DNA from: Paratinospora sagittata
Lineage: Eukaryota; Streptophyta; Magnoliopsida; Ranunculales; Menispermaceae
DNA length: 64,000 bases
Assembly (NCBI GenBank): GCA_035771175.1
Contig: CM069607.1
Location: forward strand, 13,214,001-13,278,000
Direction: 5' to 3'
The translations under genes and the position numbers were made by a program. Of this stretch, positions 56,324 through 64,000 are shown one piece after another. Position 1 is the stretch's first letter. Each line of letters begins with the position of its first letter. Below the pieces are notes generated by a model. That model made no database searches. It saw only the letters and a list, made by a program, of their open reading frames with translations, and was not told the DNA's origin.

Positions 56324-57053
56324 TGATGTGATGCATTGTACTTATTCACTAATCAATGAAATTGTGGAACTTTGTTTACAATATCTTAATATATTGTTTT
56401 ATTTAATTAACCATGCAGATGTCTGAAAAAACTCAGACAGGAGTAACGAGTCATACACTCTATGGCCTGCTTAGCAACTAGTGGAGACTCCTTCTATCTC
56501 TGATGCAAACCACAACTTTTGTGCATTACCAACTCCTTCGCCTCAGCTGCAACGATCTCTATCGCCAGAGCGTGCATGAGTTTTTTGTAACAATCTTGCG
56601 CAAAAAAATCCTGTGCCCTCATCCTGGCAAGATCTCTGTGGTGCTCTGGGATCACCACGGAGTAGAAGAAGCAACTTAGGAACTAGAAGAAACAATTAAA
56701 CTGAAATACCCCGAATTAATTTCTAGTAATTGTTGATGATGTGGTGCATTGTACTTATTCACTAATCAATGAAATTGTGGAACTTTGTTTACAATATCTT
56801 AATATATTATTTTATTTAATTAACCATGCAGATGTCTGAAAACAACTAAGACAGGAGTAACGAGTCATACACTCCATGGCCTGCTTAGCAACTAGTGGAG
56901 ACTCTTTCTATCTCTGATGCAAACCACAACTTTTGTGCATCACCAACTCCTTCGCCTCAGCTGCAACGATCTCTATCGCCAGAGCGTGCATGAATTTTTT
57001 GTAACAATCTTGTGCCCTCATCCTGGCAAGATCTCCTACCAAAATTGTCAGGC
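56228..57053 (+). repeat. L: 413-bp tandem duplication across pol end and 3' ORF
   Basis: The block starting GTGCTATGGGATCACC (56228) restarts as GTGCTCTGGGATCACC at 56641, so chromodomain end, pol stop and 3' ORF start are doubled (ATG at 56413 and 56826, exactly 413 bp apart). The copies differ by a few substitutions and by a 16-bp stretch (GCGCAAAAAAATCCT) present only in the first. The other elements have one copy. Confidence 0.93.
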
Positions 57054-57328
57054 GGCCACATTCGCATAACAACACGAAAAATCATTCCATTGCTCAACTA
57101 CCTCCCTTGAAAAGCTGCAACTTACAGAACCCTTCACCACCATCTATTAGGCAAACAGAACCTTCCGAGGATGAATCCGACTCCATTTGCTCTCCACTAT
57201 TTGATAATATTGAGGATTCCACTGGCCACAGTGTTATTCAGGGACCTCACAGGCACTACCCTGAGCTAGTGAATGATAACGAAGGTGGTGAATCTTACGC
57301 AGATAGCAATCATGACTACATGGACTGA
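56826..57328 (+). pseudogene. L: small 3' ORF (second copy complete in length, broken)
   Basis: The ATG at 56826 (MQMSEN...) is followed by early stops; the end (57107-57328) is open: KSCNLQNPSPPSIRQTEPSEDESDSICSPLFDNIEDSTGHSVIQGPHRHYPELVNDNEGGESYADSNHDYMD with TGA. The acidic DESDSICSP...EDS core is the best conserved part across A, D, K and L. The start of a first copy is at 56413. Confidence 0.6.
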
Positions 57329-57345
57329 ATTTCTAGGGTGAAATC

Positions 57346-57363
57346 CTTTTAAGGGGAGTAGAG
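57346..57363 (+). promoter_or_regulatory. L: polypurine tract
   Basis: CCTTTTAAGGGGAGTAGAG directly precedes the LTR. Confidence 0.78.
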
Positions 57364-58699
57364 AGTAATACCCCCCCAAAAAAAAATTGAACTTTGGGCA
57401 CCCTTTTAGCTATAAACCCCCCCCTCCTTTGTTATTTTTCACACCAAATCATTATCTTCTCTCTTGCTCTCCTTGTGATTTCTCTCTTCTATTTTTAAGA
57501 CTCTCTCTAAGAGACTCTCTTCACGGTGCAACGTGGTTTTGCTCGGGAAAAAGTGCCAGTTTCAGAAGGAGATTTTATCTGAAGGTGGGGAACGAAACAT
57601 AGGTTTGTATGTCTTATGACTTTTATTAAAGTTTACATTCATTTATCATTATGTCTACTATTCGTTTACACTGCATTATTGCGTATAATGTTCATACCTG
57701 TCATACTTATGCTTGTAAATTTGGAGTTCATGTATTACACTGTTACTATGTCGGATTAGTGGTCCATCTAAGTCAACTAGACTTAGTCTCTTAGTCTTGT
57801 CCTCAGTAACTTTAAATAGTGAACCGGAGGCAGCGTGCTGCTCTAGACGATTGGTATTTAAGTAGACCTCGTGTCCCACCTCTCAACTGGAGACTGGTCT
57901 GGTTGGTCTTAGCTGAAAGCTATCTGCTTGTACAAGTGATACTGGATATCCTAACCTTGCACGTGGTGATACTGACCTGATAAGAATCACCAGACGCTGC
58001 CAAATCTTTTCTAATATTAGTAAAGACCGGACTTGCTCATGCATTGGCATCATACATAAGCACCACCTAAGGACGTAAGTGGTTCATGATCCATAACATA
58101 GTTAGAAGCAATGATCACTATTCTTGATATTTCCCTAAAAAAGGACGTACAATGAGAACTCAGGATTTCCTGGGATGGACATCTGTACGTGAATCTATGG
58201 CGACGACCTTGATGAGGGACGTATAATGAGAACCCAGGTTTACCTGGGCATAGACATTTGTACGTGAACTCAGGACAACGTACAATCATGGAACCATTAC
58301 GAGACGGTGTCATGCATACATACATGTCGTACTGATTATGATGCTATGTTGTGTATATGTGATATTTGAATATGATGTTTCCTTTATTAATTGTTATATT
58401 CACGAACTATTTTACCCTCTGGGCAATAGATCACCTCGTTGTTATCTAATTTTTCACAAGAGTTTAGGGTATACTGGGTGGAGGTTTTTTGGGCCCACAT
58501 ATTGTAACCCTTGTTAATTACAGGGAGATTTCAGAAGGATGTTCCCCCAATCATATTTTGTACAAAAATACATTTTGAAATTAATGAAATCAGATTTGTA
58601 CTCAATTGTGTACATGCGAATTCAGTTATTATTATAATGCATTCACGTCCCGCCTGTGAGTATTCCGCTGGTTTAGGCGCGTCCGAGCGGAGTGTGACA
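57364..58699 (+). repeat. L: 3' LTR (1336 bp)
   Basis: It begins AGTAATACCCCCCC (TG changed to AG) and ends GAGCGGAGTGTGACA. It has two GGGACGTAC units (58143-58290) and a CTATAAACC TATA-like box (57410). It resembles the 5' LTR of the same element more than any other LTR in the window. Confidence 0.93.
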
Positions 58700-58703
58700 C
58701 TTT

Positions 58704-59199
58704 AGAGCTAATTTTGCTTCCCCTGCTTGACAAGTAGTACGACAACAGTTAAAAGATATTTTTTCATTCATTAAAGAAACAAACAACTATATTTCTTTGT
58801 CTCTCTTTGTTCAAAACGAACAAAAAAAAACAACAAAGAAAAGTATTTTTTTTTCCTTTGTATCTATGATCTAAACGAACAAAGACAAAAACAAAAACTT
58901 CATCCCTCAACGTTAACTCCGCCTATTCTTGGTTTAGTAGATGAGAGATGAGAACTCACAAATGTGGAGAAAAAAAAAGTTAACGATCTATAACAATTGA
59001 CAGTGAACGATGCTTAAGCTTCATCTTCTTTTCTTTTTTCTTTTTTTTCTTCTTCGACTTCTCTTGTAAAAATCTCTCAATAAACAAAAAAGTAAACGAT
59101 CATGTTCTTCATTCGATTGCGATTAACCCATCTTAAACACAACAACCGCACCCCATGTACTTCTTCTTCTTCGTCTTTTTTCGTGTAAGCATTTCCCAA
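58704..59199. other. Non-coding stretch right of L
   Basis: AT-rich, with A- and T-runs and the phrase 'aacgaacaaagac' repeated in variants (58815-58880). No gene is visible. Confidence 0.5.
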
Positions 59200-60330
59200 A
59201 AAAAAAAAAAAGACCTCCATTAACCAAGAAGTTACATAGCTCCACAAGTTCCTTAAAGAACATAAAATAGACTCCTCAAAAAAAAATTAAGCTTAAGGTA
59301 ACTATTGTAGCTTCTTATACTAATATCCAAAATGTTTCGCCTTTGTTAAAGTATCAGATCTGTTATTTCTGATTGCAAAGGAAAAACAATATGAAAAAAA
59401 AAGTCTCAACTTGTCTTACAAAAAGATGAAGAAGAAGAAGAAAAGGTCTCGCTGCAAAGGACAAAAGCCTCAACGTATCCAAGAAGAAGAAGAAGAAGAA
59501 GACTTTACCATGCCTAGAACAGGTGAAAGGCGATGGGAAAGAAGAAGAAGGTGAGAAGCAATCGAGGGCGGATCTTCATCGCTAGGAACACCATGAGAAT
59601 GGAAGGCTTTGTTAACAAGACAATGTTTGGTAGCCAAATTAAGAATTGACGATTAATAATTGAGCAAGAAGAAGAAGACATTACCATGTCCAGAACCAGT
59701 AAAAGGCAATGGGGAAGAAGAAAAAGGAGGTGGGAAGCAACCGAAGGCGGATCTTCGTCGCTTGGAAAGCCATGAGAATGGAAGGCTTTGTTAAACGTAT
59801 CTGAGAAGAAGATGAAGAAAGTGAAGAAGTAGAAAAAGTAGAAAAAGAAAATGTTTCGCCTTTGTTAAAGTATCAGATCTGTTATTTCTGATTGCAAAGG
59901 AAAAAAAATATGAAAAAAAAGTCTGAACGTATCTTACAAAAAGATGAAGAAGAAGAAGAAAAGGTCTCGCCTTTGTTAAAGGATCTGATCTGTTGTTTAT
60001 GATTGCATAAGAAATAAATAAATAAAAACAAAGTCTTAACGGATCTAAGAAAAAGATGAAGAAGAAGAAGAAAAGGTCTCACCTTTGTATAAAGATCAAA
60101 CCTATCTGTTATTTCTGGCTGCAAAGGACAAAAGCCTCAACGTATCCAAGAAGAAGAAGAAGACTTTACCATGCCTAGAACCGGTGAAAGGCGATGGGAA
60201 AGAAGAAGAAGGTGAGAAGCAATCGAGGGCGGATCTTCATCGCTAGGAACACCATGAGAATGGAAGGCTTTGTTAACAAGACAATGTTTGGTAGCCAAAT
60301 TAAGAATTGACGAACTTAGGAACATAACTT
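59200..60330. repeat. Purine-rich block of interspersed direct repeats
   Basis: Unit 1 (about 200 bp, 59450-59653) reappears at 60118-60316 almost unchanged, from 'gctgcaaaggacaaaagcctcaacg' to 'ggtagccaaattaagaattgacga', and partly at 59680-59795. Unit 2 (about 120 bp, 59335-59450: 'tttgttaaagtatcagatctgttatttctgattgcaaagg' to 'gaagaagaagaaaaggtctcgc') reappears at 59855-59975 and, more worn, at 59975-60085. (GAA)n runs join the units. Several frames are open on the minus strand but look like low-complexity Ser/Leu/Phe sequence. I do not recognise the unit. Confidence 0.75.
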
Positions 60331-60697
60331 TTGGGAGTCAGTTATTATATATAGAATGATAAGGATGCCTTAAGGGTGCCCTATGTGAGGTTGTAAATTC
60401 TCTTTTTTCTTCTTCTATTAATTCATCTCTCTTTTACCTTTTAAAAAAAAAGGGTATCACACATTAAATATAAATTGACGGACCAAAGTTTAACTTTGTT
60501 AAACTTACTTCATTACATATAAATTAAAAGGAGTCTGGCAAGCACATTTTATTAAATGCTCACATACAACTACGTACCATCTTCCAAATGCCCCACTATA
60601 TACATAATACACCACCCAAAAAATACAATACCTCAATTGCAAACACCATTTGATACATGAAAAGATCATTTTTATAATACCTACTAGAAGAACAAAA

Positions 60698-63325
60698 TCA
60701 ACATGCCAATTGATTTTGAAATTGAGAAATCTCCTCAAAGATCGGTAGCCTCCTTGATCGAAATGGCATCCAATCATCTTCTAGTCGGTCAAGCCCTTCA
60801 AAAATTGCTTCTTCTCCATTAGAGCAAAAATCATTTGAGAAGGGGGTAAGTTGTTGCGATTCAAGTCCTTGTAGCAATTCCTGGACACGATTTCTACATC
60901 TGCAATCATCAGATCCTGGCATAGTCCCTCGCACGACATCTTGAAGTATTGTTTGTGCCTCAGTATACCTTGCTTGCTTGATGAGGCAAAGGGCCAAGTT
61001 GCAGGCCTTATTGGCATCAGGATCTATTAGTTGTGCTTTTCGGTACACCACCTCAGCAGCTAGGTAGTTTGCTCGTTGCATGTAAGCCCATCCTAAATTA
61101 CCCTTAGAAATTAACAAATATACAATTAGTGAGGGATTTTCTAAAAATAAATGTAGCTAATGAATCATAATCTTCATTACATATGCACAACCACAAGACA
61201 CTTGCATTCACATGTTAAGATCTTTAGCAACAAATTAAAAACTAATTCTATATAAATAAACGATCATGATTGTGATATAATTTTACTTCATGAATTACAG
61301 TGATTTGTTTTTTATGTCAGTAAGCACAAAATTAAAACTACTAATCATATTTAAAGGTGACAAGAAATCTATCACCTAAGATGGTCAATATATATATGCT
61401 AATAAATAGACCAACAAAATTGATGAATTGTAAATATAGAAAACTTCCAAAAATTTAATCAATATTGTTATCTGACACTCGAATTGATTTGGGAGGAATG
61501 TTAAATCACATATTGAGTACTTGGCTGAGTGATTTAGTTTAATCTATATACTTAATTTACGTTAATTCAATAGGTTTGAAATTATTTCATCCAATGTATC
61601 TGGTTGTTTTAGTCTTTTCTTAAACCCATGTTAGGTTGATTTATTTGCAATTTGAGGTAGTATTATTGAGTTATTAAATGCTAGACACTCAAGTTTAATT
61701 CTAAATTAATTTGTAATTATTCAACCTTATGAGCTTATGAGTATTCTTGAGTTTTTGAGATGTGGTTACAACAACGAATACTGATGATAATTAGTAACAT
61801 TTCATTCAAAAAATACTCTTAACGTTGAAATAGATCTTTTTTCTTCCTACATAGCCATTAAAAGAAAGGCATGCCCATTACTTTTAGTTTATCAATGCTT
61901 AAAAAACAATTACATACCAAAATCCTAGAAGTCTCTTGCTTGATTGACACTTGGAACTTCTTTCCATGAGAACGGGCTGTCTTCGTTAGCTTACCATTAA
62001 AGGCCTCTCCTTGGTAAATCATCCTAAGCTTATGCTTCAATAGCTCAATTTGCTCTTCTATTTTTCCACATTTCTGCCAAGTATCATTATCATAAAAGAA
62101 AATTTGAAAATTACGAGACAAGTGGATGGCCCTACATGCAAAAACTTGATACTTTGATAATAAAAGTATCTTTTTAAAATAGTTGGATTTTTTTTAATGG
62201 AAAAAGATGTATATATATTAAGAATTATACACAAATATACAAGAGGGGCACCAACAAAAATAAGAAGTTGGATAGACAAGTCTTAGCTTCCCATATAAAC
62301 CTTAACACCAAACCTATTTTCTTCAATTAGGGAGCAAACAAAATCAAGGAGTTTAGAGGGGCTCAACATCGTTTCTTCGGGGGCAAAGATAATTGAGGCG
62401 AACCAGTCTACTAGCCGGATAGCCTCCCTAAGACGGTGCTTGGGATGCCAATTCCTAAAAGTTAATACTGTTGGATGTGTATGAATCAAAAGAATAATCC
62501 CACATCTAGAAAAAATAAAATTCACATAAGATATAAGTGCGGATCTTCTTCTTATTAGTATTAAGGCCTTTTAGAATAAAACATTGCACTTTGGCTCATA
62601 GATGGGCCTAGAGGTGGTTTAAATGGGGAAAACATCTATATTAGTTGTTGAGATCCAAGTTCACTGATATTGGTATTATAACCAATGGTTAGGCTAGGAC
62701 ATGCTACACATGGTGGAGTTAATGTGTGTTCAATGGAGCCCGATCGTTCATGATGTGTCGAAGTGGTAAAATGGACTCCTTGGAGCTTGACTACTCATGA
62801 TGATAAATGATGCTTGGATTATAGTCTAAGGTGGAGATTGTTGGATGTGTATGAATCAAAAAAGAATAGTCCCACATCGAAAATAATAGAGTTTATCATA
62901 TGTGATAAAGTGGAAATTTTTTCATTAGTACATAGGCTTTTTTGATTAAAATTATGTACCTGAGCCAAGAGGTGCGCTTAGATGTAACCTAAGTGAGGAT
63001 AATATCAATATTGGTTAAGATTCAAGGCCACCAAAAAATACATATAGTCTAGTAAGGTTACCTTAAACTCATTAATTTAATTAAATATAACCTAACGTGT
63101 CAAGAGATCTACCTTGTACAAGTCGATGAGGACGTTATCTAATGACTCTTGGGCTTGTCTAGAGCAACGGTCCCTGAATGACATGATTGCTTCAATGGCT
63201 TCTTCAGGTCTATCTTGTTGCTTCATTACCACTGCCATGTCTTTGACAGCACTATCTACCCTATCTCCTGCATTTATAGCCTTCCAAAACCAGACAATTG
63301 CTGCCTCTGGATCCTTTTGAACCAA
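60698..63325 (-). CDS. SULFUR DEFICIENCY-INDUCED / MS5-type TPR protein, last three exons
   Basis: Three exons on the minus strand, all phase 0 with GT-AG borders: 63325-63113 (71 codons), 62073-61918 (52 codons) and 61102-60698 (134 codons and TGA). Exon borders: cag/TTGGTTCAA..., AAG/gtagat; gcag/AAATGTGGA..., TTG/gtatgt; aag/GGTAATTTA. They join to EAAIVWFWKAINAGDRVDSA, CGKIEEQIELLKHKLRMIYQ, GEAFNGKLTKTARSHGKKFQ, GNLGWAYMQRANYLAAE and RRLPIFEEISQFQNQLAC, which match the SDI1/SDI2 and MS5 (POLLENLESS 3-like) family. Its TPR repeats mediate protein contacts; Arabidopsis SDI1 and SDI2 repress aliphatic glucosinolate synthesis under sulfur limitation, and MS5 acts in pollen meiosis. The first exon (usually with HKVP.GD.PYV.AKH) is not in the window. 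No stops in any exon: likely functional. Confidence 0.93.
62469..62663 (+). repeat. TRIM-like element: left terminal repeat
   Basis: About 195 bp from TGTTGGATG to GATCCAAGTTCA. It pairs with the direct repeat at 62839. Confidence 0.72.
62839..63036 (+). repeat. TRIM-like element: right terminal repeat
   Basis: About 198 bp from TGTTGGATG to AAGGCCACCA(AAA). The last few A bases make the border uncertain by 3 bp. Confidence 0.7.
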
Positions 63326-64000
63326 CTGAAAATCACATGTATTTAAAAATTAAGTACATTCTATGAAGATGTACAAAGACAATTAACATTGGCACGATGA
63401 CTCAAACAAGGTCTTGTTCCAAATATGTATAAAACTATATTATTAGTAAGTAAGGTAGCTTTTAAAATTTTCACATATTTTCTTTTCTCTTTTCTTTTGG
63501 AAAATGTCTCAAGTAAATTTAAGAAAATCGAGGTAAACCCTATTTTCCTTTTAAACATCTAGAATTCACTTCTTATATATACAAAATTGTCAACATGGAT
63601 ACACAAACCATTAATTCTTAAAATATATAATTATGTAACAAATGATTGCTAATTCTCACAAAATTATTATATAAATATAGTACGTACTAGCTAGATTATT
63701 CATTATATGATCTAATTCCAAGTTAAGAAATTTTATTAACTTAGTTATAGCCGACGAGAAGTTTATTGAAGAAACTACATTAGAGCCAAGTACTGTCTAT
63801 GAATTTTCTTCGCCCTATAATTAACACGGAAAACACGAGAAATAAAAGATACATACAGCCAAGAACAGAAGAACGGGTCCCGAACGAACAAACAGAAACA
63901 AGAATACTCGTAGATCCGAAGGAATTGCCGCACTTAATTAAGCAACCCAAATTTTCTTCCTTTCTTTCTTTTTTACCTTATTTAATAACCTTTTTTTATT
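63326..64000 (-). other. Intron and/or upstream part of the SDI/MS5-type gene
   Basis: No exon could be recognised: neither strand encodes the expected N-terminal part (HKVP.GD.PYV type). The segment is AT-rich, begins with a good 3' splice site (on the minus strand ...tgattttcag/TTGG at 63326) and has pyrimidine-rich runs at the right edge. The first exon must lie to the right, or in a form too short to see. Confidence 0.5.

Larger units (their letters stand above)
49365..58699 (+). mobile_element. Chromovirus copy L, with 5' deletion
   Basis: L begins TGTAATACCCCAGG (49365) and ends GAGTGTGACA (58699). CTTT lies on both sides (49361-49364, 58700-58703); with the A shared by the LTR end the TSD may be ACTTT. 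The 5' LTR lacks its last about 40 bp, and the primer site, 5' UTR and most of ORF1 are deleted: at 50621/50622 the LTR passes directly into the ORF1 tail. Then come spacer, gag, protease, RT, RNase H, integrase and tail, a 413-bp tandem duplication, the 3' ORF, polypurine tract and 3' LTR. Many stops. Confidence 0.92.
62469..63036 (+). mobile_element. TRIM-like mini LTR element in the host gene's intron
   Basis: Two direct repeats start TGTTGGATGTGTATGAATCA, at 62469 and 62839, each about 195 bp and moderately diverged (TCCCACATC block in both). After the first is a primer-site-like TGGTATTATAACCAATGG (62671-62688); before the second is a purine tract (AAGGTGGAGAT, 62828-62838). AATAC occurs on both sides (62464-62468, 63037-63041), a likely 5-bp TSD. 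It has no ORF and is 568 bp long, in the range of terminal-repeat retrotransposons in miniature. It lies in the 1039-bp intron between exons 63325-63113 and 62073-61918, on the opposite strand. Confidence 0.75.

Noticed and set aside
1..64000. CRISPR arrays, bacterial operons, rRNA or tRNA genes
   Set aside because: No short-spaced repeat-spacer array, no bacterial ribosome-binding pattern and no tRNA- or rRNA-like sequence was seen; the tRNA-like motifs are retroelement primer sites.

Overview
The window is a transposon graveyard from a flowering plant, probably a eudicot. About 58 kb of the 64 kb is LTR-retrotransposon sequence in nested layers. One low-copy host gene lies on the minus strand at the right edge: the 3' exons of a SULFUR DEFICIENCY-INDUCED/MS5-type TPR protein, with plant-type GT-AG introns.

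The dominant family is a Ty3/gypsy chromovirus with LTRs of about 1.3 kb (TGTAATACCC...GGGGTGTGACA) and an initiator-Met-type primer site. Its order is LTR, ORF1 (a 'putative plant transposon protein'-like domain with a Q/P-rich tail), a conserved non-coding spacer, gag, protease, RT, RNase H, integrase with chromodomain-like tail, a small 3' ORF, polypurine tract, LTR. I label its copies A (1-7318, +, 5' end outside the window), D (9476-22257, -, TSD GTGCG), H (33367-35964, +, internally deleted, TSD TTAAA), K (38125-48797, -, TSD AAAAA) and L (49365-58699, +, TSD CTTT). There are also solo LTR F (27123-29009, TSD GTTCC), a truncated LTR at 30290-31666, and a 60-bp LTR crumb near 36530. Every coding region is broken by stops or frameshifts, so none of these elements is autonomous.

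The left half is a deep nest. An Athila/Tat-like element B on the minus strand (7319-29583, tRNA-Asp-like primer site) was hit by A, by an LTR-like insertion C (7834-22723) and, in its 5' LTR, by solo LTR F. C was hit by D, and D by E (17005-19231), a recombinant Athila/Tat-like LTR element. F carries G (27880-28406), a 527-bp element with perfect 56-bp terminal inverted repeats and its own TSD. K's 3' LTR carries J (38440-39147), a composite of a 218-bp fold-back and an LTR tail, also with its own TSD.

Between the elements are AT-rich non-coding stretches with microsatellites, an RNase H relic (31898-32370), a pair of 120-bp direct repeats 1.2 kb apart, and a purine-rich block of repeats (59200-60330) downstream of the host gene. 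An intron of the host gene holds a 568-bp TRIM-like element with candidate 5-bp target duplications.

The best candidates for undescribed biology are: the extra ORFs at both ends of this chromovirus family; an ATGA stop/start overlap between RNase H and integrase shared by three copies; a triplicated 120-bp spacer motif; heat-shock-element-like GAAnnTTC dyads beside the LTR TATA box; and the inverted-repeat elements G and J.
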